Shown here in pieces: positions 18,128 to 26,599 of a DNA stretch of 49,371 nt (positions are counted from its first letter, which is position 1; each line of letters starts with the position of its first letter). Source of the DNA: Microcaldota archaeon (lineage in GTDB: Archaea > Micrarchaeota > Micrarchaeia > Anstonellales > SKW190); the NCBI GenBank assembly GCA_026414265.1, contig JAOAJI010000006.1, forward strand, positions 1-49,371, read 5' to 3'. Below the pieces are notes generated by a model, which ran no database searches, was not told where the DNA came from, and was given only the letters and a program-made list of their open reading frames with translations. The position numbers were made by a program, and so were the translations under genes.

Positions 18128-18862
18128 CTACTTGTCTTTTCTTTTGTTGTCAAAACTAAAGTCTTCAAACAACGAAATTATACGTGCTTCTATATTGGGC
18201 ACGCTACTTTTTGTATCTGATATTAATTTTAAAGCACTGATGTAGCACTCATCGTATTTGAACTTTTCATGAAGTCTCTTTAAGTTTTTGTCTTCAAGAA
18301 TTTCAGAAAACTTTATTGTAGCATACAGTTCAAGTTCTTTTTCTGTAATTTGCCACAAAGGACAACAATAAACCATGCCTTTCCTTCTGTAAACCAGCAT
18401 ACTTGATAATTTTGGTAAAGTATTAGTTGATGAAAATATTTTAGCAATTAATTCGATTGCTATTTCGTCAGCACTTTTTGATAAAAAAATTAAATCAGGA
18501 GTTGACTTTATAACTGGACTTACTCGTTCATCTTTATCTCTAGTAGATAAATTAAACTTTGAGTTCAATAATTTACTTTTAATAGGTACCATCTTCATAG
18601 GATACTCTTTGATCAATTTTAAAACTAAATCTAATAGAACTATATTTGACAAAGAATAATCCAGTTTAACAGAGACTTTGATACCTGGCTTCAAAACCCT
18701 GAAATTTCTTACTGCCCTTTTAAATTTTTTATAAATATATTCTTCTAAATGAACGCCACACAAGTGCAGAGTCTTAGAAAGTTCATATGTTGAATTAGAA
18801 CCACATAGGTTGCACTTTTTTTTACTTTCTACCATAACCATCAACACATTGTTTACAACCAT
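18128..18862 (-). CDS. Degenerate TtuA/NcsA-like tRNA thiolase paralogue (catalytic motifs lost)
   Basis: The 244-residue protein aligns by eye with the TtuA/NcsA 2-thiouridine synthase family. The N-terminal zinc finger is kept (CNLCG...LCGVH), followed by FKRAVRNFRVLKPGIKVSV at the usual position. The ATP-binding PP-loop SGGKDS is replaced by DYSLSN, the GHNLDDE motif by LSKSADE, the catalytic CxxC region is gone, and there is no C-terminal zinc finger. Later features remain: CCPLWQITEKELELYA matches the family's R-x-K-P-x-x-x-x-x-E-x-E segment, and the last helix (SVPNIEARIISLFEDF) fits. It is therefore probably a catalytically dead RNA-binding paralogue. The start may be 18862 or one of the in-frame ATGs 21-27 nt later. 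It lies 12 nt after NurA, probably in the same operon. Confidence 0.7.
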   Translation of the reverse strand: MVVNNVLMVMVESKKKCNLCGSNSTYELSKTLHLCGVHLEEYIYKKFKRAVRNFRVLKPGIKVSVKLDYSLSNIVLLDLVLKLIKEYPMKMVPIKSKLLNSKFNLSTRDKDERVSPVIKSTPDLIFLSKSADEIAIELIAKIFSSTNTLPKLSSMLVYRRKGMVYCCPLWQITEKELELYATIKFSEILEDKNLKRLHEKFKYDECYISALKLISDTKSSVPNIEARIISLFEDFSFDNKRKDK

Positions 18863-18874
18863 TACTTTTTTATC

Positions 18875-19915
18875 TTATCTAAATGGTCTGTTAGTTCTTC
18901 TTGTTTTAGTTAAGTTTTCTAAGCTCATTAAGGTTATGATTCTGTCCATCTCAGATTGGTCGATCTTTGCCTTTAAATCTGCGTCTATCAATACGGCAGG
19001 ATAAGTATAATTCCTATTGATAGCACACAGTGAAGACAATATACCAGCTAAGTCGTTTATCTTTTGTAAGTCAACAACAGTCTCTATTCTTATTGGTTTA
19101 TCCAACAAAGACAGTCTCATGTAGAAAACATTTATATCAGCATTAAAATTGTGCTTCTCCAAATCCTTGAGGATTGGATTTACATAGCTCTTATTTGGTT
19201 GCTTTACCTCGTAAGAAAATACAGAGGTCCTGGAATTTTCAGGCATCAAATCAGATAAGAAAGCTATATCTGATGAATAAAGGCCCTTTAACATTTCATA
19301 TTTCTTTTTTGCTTTTTCAATTATCAACTTAGCTCTACTATCTTTTGCAATTGCACATAATATCTTGTCTTTTGATTTTGCAGAGTTAAAAAGTTTAGCC
19401 AGTTTATTTATAACTTCTGTATAAAGAGGATATAATTTAGACTCTTCTTCAGGTTTATCTACAGGTAATGGAATTATCGAACCATCTAAAATTAACATGT
19501 CTGCTTTATCGTCATTAATCAGATTCTGAGTTATCTCTATCTCTTCTTTTATTCTGTTGAGCGATTTGAAACAGCTCAGTTCATGAATGTCTAAACCTTC
19601 TTCAAAAATAATCTTATTCTCTATACCTAATGGATAGTAAAAAGTTTCAATCCTCTTGTTAGAACTATAAGAGATTATTGACGCTACACCCCTTACCACC
19701 AGTATATCTGCAGTCATAAATTCCTGCCACAACATCGAGGAATCTATTCCAGCAACCACTAAGTCTAAATCCTTGTTCCTAATCGGAATCAGAAACTCTT
19801 GTTCCTTCATTCCTTCAAGAATTATATTATTGTTCATTAATTCAATCAAAGCCATGTTTCGCTTTTCCTGGCGTGCACGTAACTTGTTTAGTAGTTCCTT
19901 AAGTTGCAAAAGCAT
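18875..19915 (-). CDS. nurA: NurA-domain nuclease
   Basis: This 346-residue protein resembles NurA, the 5'-3' nuclease that works with HerA and Mre11-Rad50 in archaeal end resection. Visible features are VVAGIDSSMLW (first metal-binding Asp), LILDGSIIPLP (second Asp region), a Lys-rich middle with AIAKDSRAK, and the C-terminal RIETVVDLQKINDLAGILSS followed by YPAVLIDADLKAKI. HerA, Mre11 and Rad50 are not in the window. The downstream gene is the degenerate thiolase paralogue 12 nt away; functional linkage is unclear. Confidence 0.8.
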   Translation of the reverse strand: MLLQLKELLNKLRARQEKRNMALIELMNNNIILEGMKEQEFLIPIRNKDLDLVVAGIDSSMLWQEFMTADILVVRGVASIISYSSNKRIETFYYPLGIENKIIFEEGLDIHELSCFKSLNRIKEEIEITQNLINDDKADMLILDGSIIPLPVDKPEEESKLYPLYTEVINKLAKLFNSAKSKDKILCAIAKDSRAKLIIEKAKKKYEMLKGLYSSDIAFLSDLMPENSRTSVFSYEVKQPNKSYVNPILKDLEKHNFNADINVFYMRLSLLDKPIRIETVVDLQKINDLAGILSSLCAINRNYTYPAVLIDADLKAKIDQSEMDRIITLMSLENLTKTRRTNRPFR

Positions 19916-19989
19916 AATTTAATATTCATGGGAATATTAATATAAATTCAGGAACCTGACTTGACAACAAATTATTAGAACCTGATAAT

Positions 19990-20358
19990 ATGCTAAACTT
20001 ACTAACCAAAAGCATTAAACAAGTCATAGTTGTTAGAAACGATATAAAGCTCAGTAAAGGAAAATTGGCTGCGCAAGTAGCGCATGCAAGCTTGAGCGCC
20101 TACAAAGAAGCAGTAAAGATGCGAAAAGGCATAGTTGACATATGGGAAAGAACAGGCATGGAAAAAGTAGTTTTGAAAGTTAATTCTGAAAAAGAGTTAC
20201 TCGAGCTTTACGAAAGAATTAAGCTTAAATTGCCTTGTGCGTTGATCAGAGATGCGGGTAAAACACAGGTGCCTCAGAATACCATAACCTGCTTAGGCAT
20301 AGGACCTTGGGAAGAAGAAATAATAGATAATTACACTGGCAATTTGAAACTACTTTGA
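19990..20358 (+). CDS. pth2: Peptidyl-tRNA hydrolase, type II
   Basis: The 122-residue protein matches archaeal/eukaryotic Pth2, which frees tRNA from prematurely released peptidyl-tRNA. It has KQVIVVRNDIKLSKGKLAAQ with the catalytic-region residues AQVAHAS, then RIKLKLPCALIRDAGKTQVP and TITCLGIGPWEEE. The length is standard (about 115-122). It precedes eS8 in the same orientation, a translation-linked neighbourhood. Start ATG 19990 gives 12 residues before the usual QVIVVR strand, slightly long but acceptable. Confidence 0.95.
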   Translation: MLNLLTKSIKQVIVVRNDIKLSKGKLAAQVAHASLSAYKEAVKMRKGIVDIWERTGMEKVVLKVNSEKELLELYERIKLKLPCALIRDAGKTQVPQNTITCLGIGPWEEEIIDNYTGNLKLL

Positions 20359-20464
20359 TGACAAAAAAACATAAATTTTAAATGCTTGCTGATAAAAAGC
20401 TGTTTATTATATAGCTTATTGCTTTTGCTTATGCTTATGCAAGAATAAAGAACAAGGTGTACGT

Positions 20465-20878
20465 ATGGAAAACTACCATGGAAAGTCGCCGACAACAAAA
20501 AGAGGAAGCGGTAAGAAGAAAAAAAAGTTCTCTGACAAGAAAAAAGCTTTGATAGGAAGAACGTTTACTGCGACTAAAGTTTCTAACAAAGACAAACGTG
20601 AATTGATTAGAGTTAAAGGAGGGAATTACAAAGTTAAATTAAAATACGCAAGCCATGCAAACATCTTAATGCCAGACGGAAAATATAAGAGAGCCAAAAT
20701 TTTGTCTGTGAGCAATACTCCTGCAAATAGACACTATGCAAGAGCGAATATCATAATAAAAGGCGCTGAAATAGTAACAGAGTTAGGAAACGCAGTTGTA
20801 TTAAACAGAGTAGGACAAGACGGCGTAGTGAATGCTAAGTTGATTGATAATCAGCAAAAACAAAAACCAGCACAATAA
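20465..20878 (+). CDS. rps8e: 30S ribosomal protein eS8
   Basis: The 137-residue basic protein matches archaeal eS8: the Lys/Gly-rich N-terminus (SPTTKRGSGKKKKKF), RVKGGNYKVKL, SNTPANRHYARANIIIKGA, then ELGNAVVLNRVGQDGVVNAK. An SD-like AAGGTG precedes the ATG by 6 nt. The 106-bp gap from pth2 has AT-rich sequence (AAATTTTAAATGC and TATTATATAGC) that could be its promoter. It is a small-subunit structural protein found in archaea and eukaryotes but not bacteria, which supports an archaeal source. Confidence 0.95.
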   Translation: MENYHGKSPTTKRGSGKKKKKFSDKKKALIGRTFTATKVSNKDKRELIRVKGGNYKVKLKYASHANILMPDGKYKRAKILSVSNTPANRHYARANIIIKGAEIVTELGNAVVLNRVGQDGVVNAKLIDNQQKQKPAQ

Positions 20879-20917
20879 GTATCTCAACTAAGTATTCATC
20901 AAACATACATATAATTA

Positions 20918-21091
20918 CTAAGCCCTTCCAGAAGTCAAAGCTAACACTGTTGAAACAATTTTTATTACCACAACAGAGACTGTAATAAAGATAAGCACTT
21001 TCTTTGGATCTAACTTAATGCTACTTGCAGATAGTTCTGGGGTTATTCCCATTATACCTGCCATACCCATTGGGCTATACTTTCTTACCAT
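20918..21091 (-). CDS. Sec61-beta (SecG-like) translocon subunit
   Basis: I choose ATG 21091 (57 residues), the normal size for archaeal Sec61-beta; the track start adds 12 residues. The conserved N-terminal soluble part (KYSPMGMAGIMGI, then SSIKLDPKKVL) is followed by one C-terminal membrane helix (VLIFITVSVVVIKIVSTVLAL). It is the small subunit of the SecYE-beta protein channel and is needed here to secrete the many signal-peptide proteins in the window. It converges with eS8 over 39 bp. Confidence 0.85.
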   Translation of the reverse strand: MVRKYSPMGMAGIMGITPELSASSIKLDPKKVLIFITVSVVVIKIVSTVLALTSGRA

Positions 21092-21173
21092 AAAAAAACC
21101 TTTGTTCAATTTAAGTTTGAAAAACACGATTGTAATTGTTAATTGTCTTAAGATGATTATTTTTTTAAACCAA

Positions 21174-21207
21174 TTGCAATGCCTAAATAATTGTAATGCC
21201 TAAATAT
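21174..21207 (+). repeat. 17-bp tandem duplication carrying TATA-like boxes
   Basis: TTGCAATGCCTAAATAA is followed at once by TTGTAATGCCTAAATAT; the two 17-base units differ at two positions. The second TAAATATAT is 17-25 nt before tRNA-Gln and is a plausible TATA box; the first is a second copy further upstream. The unit may duplicate a BRE/TATA or a regulatory site. Confidence 0.6.
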
Positions 21208-21225
21208 ATCATTAAGATTATTTAA

Positions 21226-21298
21226 AGCCCTATCGTCTAGCGGTCAAGGATGCGTGGCTCTGGACCACGAGACGGCGGTTCGAATCCGTCTAGGGCTA
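21226..21298 (+). tRNA. tRNA-Gln(CUG)
   Basis: The acceptor AGCCCTA pairs with TAGGGCT, with discriminator A. The anticodon arm is CGTGG-CTCTGGA-CCACG, anticodon CTG (21259-21261 region), and the T arm is GACGG..GGTTCGAATC..CCGTC-like. The total is 73 nt with no intron and no encoded CCA. In archaea it is normally charged with Glu and amidated by GatDE; GatE is encoded at 28405-30210. Only 15 nt separate it from the aminotransferase ATG. Confidence 0.95.
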
Positions 21299-21313
21299 TT
21301 CTCAAAAGTGATC

Positions 21314-22639
21314 ATGATGCCTTTATTTAACGACTATATTGAAAGCAGGAGACCTTCAGCAGTAAGAGAAGCACAGATTGAATTCAATAAAAGAAGTGAC
21401 AAAGACCAAGTTAAAGTCATAAACGTATCTATAGGAAACGTATCTTTGCCCATGCACCCTAAAATGAAGGAAAGAATGAACTCTTTAGGCAATAGTGAAA
21501 GCCCTTTTGCTCAAGGAATAGTTGAATACACCCCAATAACTGGCTTTTTAGAAACAAAAAAAGCATTTCTAAATGTATTGAGTGCAAGCGTAGATCATGT
21601 AAAGGATTTAGAAGTGATTGTAACAAATGGCGGAAGCGAAGCAATGGAACTCGTAATAGTAGCGACTACAGGTGTTCATAATGGCAAAGACAGACCGCTT
21701 CTTGTGATAGACCCTACATACACAAACTACAGGGGGTTTTGTGGACGGACTAACAGAAAGACTGTTGCGATAACACGTAAACTGAATCAGGATGGAAGTT
21801 ATAGCTTCCCTAAAAAAGAAGAAATAGAAGGAATAATAAAAAAATATGAGCCATCAGCAATGGTAATCATTCCTTACGACAACCCAGCAGGTCACTTGTA
21901 TACAGAACAACAGATATTAATGTTGGCAGAGCTTGCTGTCAAATATGACATGTGGATAATAAGTGACGAAGCCTACAGGGAGCTTTATTATTTGGACAAA
22001 AAACCTGTAAGTGTATGGAGTATAACTGAAGACCAAGTTAAAGGTATAAAAGGAAGAAGAATAAGTATAGAAACAGCATCTAAAGTATGGAATGCCTGCG
22101 GACTAAGAATAGGCGCTATAATCACTGACAATAAAAAACTCGCAGAAAAAATAGAATATGAATACTCTTCAAACCTTTGTGCAAACGCAATTGGGCAATA
22201 CATCTTTGGTGCTCTGGCTCACGTGAGTAAAGCAGACCTACATAAATGGTTCAAGCAACAAAAAGATTACTATAAAGATATAATTGTGAGTTTTACAAAC
22301 CAATTCAAAAAAGAAATACCTGACATCATCGTCTCTTCCCCAGATGCAAGTATTTATTCTGTAGTAGATGTTAGAAATATCGTTGATGAAAGCTTTGACT
22401 CAACTGATTTTGTATTATATTGTGCTTCTCGTGGCAAAGTATTTTTTGAAAACAGTTATTACACACTTCTGGTTACTCCTTTATCAGGCTTCTACGATAA
22501 AAACACTAAACCCAATCCTGGAAAAACACAAATGCGTATTTCGCACGTGAGACCAAAAGAAGAAATGCTAAAAGTGCCTAGGTTGTTCGCCCTTCTCCTA
22601 AACGAATACAAAAAACATAAACTTTCATTAAATAGATAA
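21314..22639 (+). CDS. Class I/II PLP-dependent aminotransferase
   Basis: The ORF track starts inside tRNA-Gln. The real start is ATG 21314 (or the adjacent ATG 21317), just after AGTGATC, giving about 441 residues. Fold-type I features are NGGSEAMELVI, PTYTNYRGF, VIIPYDNPAGHLYT, IISDEAYRELYY, the PLP lysine in SIETASKVWNACGLRIGAII (near residue 257), and a C-terminal RISHV substrate-arginine region. It belongs to the aspartate/alanine aminotransferase superfamily; the substrate cannot be told. With only a 15-nt gap after the tRNA and no TATA inside the tRNA 3' half, it is probably co-transcribed with tRNA-Gln. Confidence 0.92.
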   Translation: MMPLFNDYIESRRPSAVREAQIEFNKRSDKDQVKVINVSIGNVSLPMHPKMKERMNSLGNSESPFAQGIVEYTPITGFLETKKAFLNVLSASVDHVKDLEVIVTNGGSEAMELVIVATTGVHNGKDRPLLVIDPTYTNYRGFCGRTNRKTVAITRKLNQDGSYSFPKKEEIEGIIKKYEPSAMVIIPYDNPAGHLYTEQQILMLAELAVKYDMWIISDEAYRELYYLDKKPVSVWSITEDQVKGIKGRRISIETASKVWNACGLRIGAIITDNKKLAEKIEYEYSSNLCANAIGQYIFGALAHVSKADLHKWFKQQKDYYKDIIVSFTNQFKKEIPDIIVSSPDASIYSVVDVRNIVDESFDSTDFVLYCASRGKVFFENSYYTLLVTPLSGFYDKNTKPNPGKTQMRISHVRPKEEMLKVPRLFALLLNEYKKHKLSLNR

Positions 22640-22728
22640 TAGATAACAACATTAAGAATGTTACCAAATTTGGTTATCTGACCTAATTGAAAAGAAAAAA
22701 CATGTGACTTTTTAAACATATTATGTAA

Positions 22729-24864
22729 ATGAAATTTTCAATGAGCAAAGGTAGTTCAGAAAAAAAAGAATTGGTTATATGCGAGAAACCAAACGTGGCT
22801 AAAAAAATTGCAGACGCGTTATCCAAGTTAGGAGATATCACTACACATAAATACAAAATTGTCACTTATTACGAAATTAAAGTTAAGAACGAAAATAAAA
22901 TCATTTACGTGGCTCCTGCTGCTGGTCATCTCTTCACTCTTAAAACAGATTCAAAAAACCTCCAGTACCCTGTTTTTGAAGTTTACTGGGACAAAGCATA
23001 TGAAAAAGGCAGAACTAATTTGAATTATTTAAAATCGTATATACAGCTTTTTGAAGATTTAGGTAGAAAAATAGATACTTGCATTTCTGCATGTGACTAC
23101 GACATAGAAGGAAGCTTGATTGGATACAACGTGATCAGATTCTGCTGTAAAAAAAATGATGGTAAAAGAATGAAGTTTTCCACACTGACTGAAGAAGAGC
23201 TATTACAATCATATCTTGAAAAAAACGACTTGGATTATAACAATGCGATAGCTGGAGAAACTAGGCACATACTGGATTGGTTCTATGGGATCAACCTCTC
23301 ACGCGCATTGATGAGCGCTCTTAAAACTGCTAAGAACTGGCATAAAATATTTTCCATAGGCAGAGTTCAAGGTCCAACGCTTCATCTAATTGTAGAACTT
23401 GAGAAAGAAATACTAAACTTTGTTCCTCAACCATACTATGTCATTACTGCAATAATAAAAAATACACTCTTTAACTACGAACAAGAAAAAATTAACGACA
23501 AAAATCTAGCTAAGGAAATCCTTGAAAAAATAAAAAAAGAAAAATATGCTTTGATTAAAAAAATAGAAAAATCCAAAGTTTATCAGAACCCGTATCCTCC
23601 ATTTGATCTGACAAGCCTGCAGACAGAAGCTTACAGAATTTATGGCTTCAAGCCAGCATATACGCTGGAAGTTGCTCAGTCACTATATGAAAAGTCTTAT
23701 ATATCTTACCCTAGAACATCATCACAAAAATTGCCTGAAAAACTTAACTTAAAAGGGATTATACTAAAACTCAAAAAAATAAATGAATACTCTGATTTGG
23801 TTGAGAAATTAGACACGACTAAAAAACTTAAGCCTTTTGAAGGACAAAAAACTGACCAAGCACACCCAGCGATCCATCCAACAGGCTATTACGGTAACAT
23901 GACAGATAACGAAAAAAAAGTATATGACTTGATAGTAAAAAGGTTCTTAGCATGTTTCCACAAACCTTGTATCAGGGAAAAAACTGTAGTTTTAGCAAAT
24001 ATAGCTGATCTAAATTTCATTGCAAAGGGAATGATAACTGTTGATAAAGGATGGGCAGAAATTTATAACTTCGTGAGGATGGATGAAGAAGAAATTGAGC
24101 AATTTGAAGAGAATAAGAATTACGAAATAAAAAAACCTGAGATGCAAGAAAAGTTTACAAAACCGCCTTCAAGATACACACAGGCATCGTTGATTTCGCA
24201 AATGGAAAAACTTAATCTTGGAACAAAAGCAACTAGGGCCAACATCATAGAAACTCTGTATGAAAGAGGATACATTGAAGGAAAAAACATTAAACCTACT
24301 AAAATAGGCATCATGGTTCATAACACACTCATGAAGTTCTCTAGCCTTATCCTAGACGTAGAACTTACAAGAGATTTCGAAAATAAAATGGACGCGATTA
24401 TAGAAAACAATGCAGATCACAAATCCATTATCGAAGAAGGGAAAAAAATATTAAGCAAAATATTAGCAGAATTCAAAAAACATGAAATAGAAATAGGAAA
24501 TGAACTAGCTAAAGCATTGACAGAAACTGAAGCTGAAAACAACTTGCTTGGAAAATGCAGTTCTTGCAATAACGGAGACTTGTTCATTCGTTACTCAATC
24601 AAACTAAAAAGAAGGTTCGTTGGATGCTCAAATTATCCTGCATGTAAGGCAACCTATAGTCTGCCTTTGAACGGAAAAATAGAGAAAACAGAAAAAGTAT
24701 GTGAATACTGCAAAACTCCAATCATAAGAGTGATAAGAAAAGGCAAAAAGAGTTATGAAATGTGTCTATCTATAAATTGTAAATCTAAAGAAGATTGGCT
24801 TTCGAACAATAAACATAAATACCTTAAAACAAAAGATAGTCACAAAAATAAAGAAGACAACTGA
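22729..24864 (+). CDS. topA: DNA topoisomerase I (type IA)
   Basis: This 711-residue enzyme relaxes negative supercoils. The TOPRIM domain has VICEKPNVAKKIADAL (Glu) and ACDYDIEGS near residue 121 (Asp-x-Asp). Domain IV has SIGRVQGPTLHLIVELE, the active tyrosine is in SYISYPRTSSQ near residue 326, and RYTQASLISQMEKLNLGTKATRANIIETLYERGYI follows the usual order (quoted in part elsewhere). The C-terminus has two zinc-ribbon-like clusters (CSSCNNG...CSNYPAC and CEYCKTP...C). Upstream 22640-22728 is an 89-bp spacer. The full domain set is intact. Confidence 0.96.
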   Translation: MKFSMSKGSSEKKELVICEKPNVAKKIADALSKLGDITTHKYKIVTYYEIKVKNENKIIYVAPAAGHLFTLKTDSKNLQYPVFEVYWDKAYEKGRTNLNYLKSYIQLFEDLGRKIDTCISACDYDIEGSLIGYNVIRFCCKKNDGKRMKFSTLTEEELLQSYLEKNDLDYNNAIAGETRHILDWFYGINLSRALMSALKTAKNWHKIFSIGRVQGPTLHLIVELEKEILNFVPQPYYVITAIIKNTLFNYEQEKINDKNLAKEILEKIKKEKYALIKKIEKSKVYQNPYPPFDLTSLQTEAYRIYGFKPAYTLEVAQSLYEKSYISYPRTSSQKLPEKLNLKGIILKLKKINEYSDLVEKLDTTKKLKPFEGQKTDQAHPAIHPTGYYGNMTDNEKKVYDLIVKRFLACFHKPCIREKTVVLANIADLNFIAKGMITVDKGWAEIYNFVRMDEEEIEQFEENKNYEIKKPEMQEKFTKPPSRYTQASLISQMEKLNLGTKATRANIIETLYERGYIEGKNIKPTKIGIMVHNTLMKFSSLILDVELTRDFENKMDAIIENNADHKSIIEEGKKILSKILAEFKKHEIEIGNELAKALTETEAENNLLGKCSSCNNGDLFIRYSIKLKRRFVGCSNYPACKATYSLPLNGKIEKTEKVCEYCKTPIIRVIRKGKKSYEMCLSINCKSKEDWLSNNKHKYLKTKDSHKNKEDN

Positions 24865-24875
24865 TCAAATTAGAT

Positions 24876-25988
24876 TTACCTTCTTATCAGCAAATTGCTG
24901 TTCTTTGATAGTACTAATGCGATTTTGTTATCATGTGTAATGACATTCGCCTTTTCAATATCAATTATGTCATTGACTTTTAGACCTTCTACACGATGCT
25001 TCTCTATCAAAATATAACCATAAATTTCATCCTTGGTTTTTTCTTTTAATTGTGTATCTTGACTTTCACCTAATTCTGGGTTTTGTTGAAATAATGCATA
25101 CTCATCCTTTTTACTGTGTTCTCTTACCTTTATCATAGAAACATACATTACTTTTCTTCCTCGTCTCATTCTTGTTTCCCCAATTTCAACTACTTCAAGG
25201 TTTTCTAAATTAATGTTTCGCATACCCTCTCTAAGTTGCATCAGATTCAATTGCCTCTCACTCTTTTTCAATCTATACCAAGCAACATCTGCCGCAAATT
25301 TGAGCTCGCGTTCGTAATCTTTTAAGATCCTCTTTAATTCTGCTTTGAGCTGTTTCTGAGATGGATTGGTCTTGAGTATGAAATCGTATATGTGTTTGTA
25401 AACAGGTTTTTTTTCAATACTTAGTGATAAAGAATCTATTTTAGCTATTTGTTCTTCTGTTAAAGAATCTATGTCCAAGTTCTTTATGCCTTCAAAATAA
25501 GTACGTACCTCTTTCTCTTCATGCTCTTCAGCCTTCTTTAAAGGCAGAGAGTGGTCATCAGATGAAAGAATTTTTATTTTCAGATCTTTAAGGATGTCAA
25601 TCGCTTCTTTAGGTTGAACAACACAAGCTAATATTTCTTCTTCAAGTTCTTCAATTTCTTCAATTAATGCCTTTTCTTCTTTCTTTGTTGCCGTAAGAGC
25701 CTCAAATAATTTTTCATCCACTTCCTTTATTGTCGAAGACAGATACTCGCCTTTGGCATCCTCAATAACTTTTTTTGCAAGAGACCTTACTTCGTGATCA
25801 AGATCATGTGTAAGCTCGTACAAAACATATAATGCGCTTGGATTTTTTACGTGCTTGGCCAAGCCATTAATTGCTTGTATTCTTTTGTTTGGATCAGAAT
25901 CAAAAGACATTCTGGTAAAATACAAAATTTCTTCCTCAATATTAGAAATTTTAGATTTAGAATCCATATTTACCATCAAATATTGCAA
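24876..25988 (-). CDS. HEAT-like repeat/coiled-coil protein, function unknown
   Basis: The 370-residue protein has an N-terminal helical repeat region (about 20-75: RIQAINGLAKHVKNPSALYV, then HDLDHEVRSLAKKVI) that looks like two HEAT-type repeats. A Glu/Lys-rich coiled coil follows (about 85-120), then a helical middle. The C-terminal beta-rich part (about 270-370) has RRGRKVMYVSMIKV and VEGLKVNDIIDIEKANVI. No catalytic motif or membrane segment is visible. A 28-bp gap separates it from an upstream TPR gene in the same direction, so a scaffold or assembly role for both is plausible. I do not recognise a named family. Confidence 0.75.
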   Translation of the reverse strand: MQYLMVNMDSKSKISNIEEEILYFTRMSFDSDPNKRIQAINGLAKHVKNPSALYVLYELTHDLDHEVRSLAKKVIEDAKGEYLSSTIKEVDEKLFEALTATKKEEKALIEEIEELEEEILACVVQPKEAIDILKDLKIKILSSDDHSLPLKKAEEHEEKEVRTYFEGIKNLDIDSLTEEQIAKIDSLSLSIEKKPVYKHIYDFILKTNPSQKQLKAELKRILKDYERELKFAADVAWYRLKKSERQLNLMQLREGMRNINLENLEVVEIGETRMRRGRKVMYVSMIKVREHSKKDEYALFQQNPELGESQDTQLKEKTKDEIYGYILIEKHRVEGLKVNDIIDIEKANVITHDNKIALVLSKNSNLLIRR

Positions 25989-26016
25989 AGCTATTACTAT
26001 TTCCTTTGTTAATCGC

Positions 26017-26520
26017 TTAATTTAAAACATCACCTAACAACTTTTTCATACTACTAATAATTTCTTTATCAGTAGATGCACTTTCTAAAGTACTCATGAA
26101 CTTGATAGCCAAGTTCTTTGCCTTTTTCTTGTCAAACAATATGGCCCTTTTTATATTCTTGTTAAATGATTCTATGTCTCTTTTATTTAAAGAACATAAG
26201 CCAAGCATGAAATACGATTCGGCAAAATCGTGTTTCTTTTCAATAGATTTTTTGAAAAAGTATTCCGCAGAATCAAAATCAAGTAAGTTAAAATAGCATA
26301 GACCTATGTAGTAGATTGTTAAACTATCTTCTTTTATTGCGTTAGCCTTTTTCAAAAAGTTAGCAGCTCTAAAATACTGCCCTGTTTCAAATAGTGCTAC
26401 TCCGAAACTATAGTTCAATTCCTCTGATTCAGGATTCTGTTTTAGTAATGATTCAAAACATTTTGCAGATTCATCATACTTTTTTAGCTGAAAATATCTT
26501 ATACAATCTTTAGCATTCAA
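26017..26520 (-). CDS. TPR-repeat protein
   Basis: This 167-residue all-helical protein has about four tetratricopeptide repeats: KKYDESAKCFESLLKQNPES, GQYFRAANFLKKANAIKEDS, LDFDSAEYFFKKSIEKKHD and RDIESFNKNIKRAILFDKKK. Each shows the usual small/large/aromatic spacing. TPR domains mediate protein-protein contacts. The ORF begins MNAKDCIRYFQLKKYDESAK. It lies upstream of the HEAT-like gene, probably in one operon. Partner unknown. Confidence 0.85.
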   Translation of the reverse strand: MNAKDCIRYFQLKKYDESAKCFESLLKQNPESEELNYSFGVALFETGQYFRAANFLKKANAIKEDSLTIYYIGLCYFNLLDFDSAEYFFKKSIEKKHDFAESYFMLGLCSLNKRDIESFNKNIKRAILFDKKKAKNLAIKFMSTLESASTDKEIISSMKKLLGDVLN

Positions 26521-26599
26521 TTAATTCCACCTTCTATTATTTTACTTTTTAAAATTGCAACATTTTATTATCTCTGAAAGAATTTAAAACATGCATTGA

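Noticed and set aside
18023-18220. Plus-strand ORF of 65 codons after an AAAGGT
   Set aside because: Its 3' half overlaps the thiolase-like gene antisense, composition is atypical, and the AAAGGT belongs to the dyad promoter of the opposite gene. Not convincing as a gene.
20352-20400. C/D-box-like TGATGA ... CTGA between pth2 and eS8
   Set aside because: The TGATGA overlaps the pth2 stop, and no C'/D' boxes or terminal stem are visible.
21254-21313. ORF-track N-terminal extension of the aminotransferase
   Set aside because: These codons lie inside tRNA-Gln and its 3' flank; the real start is ATG 21314 or 21317.
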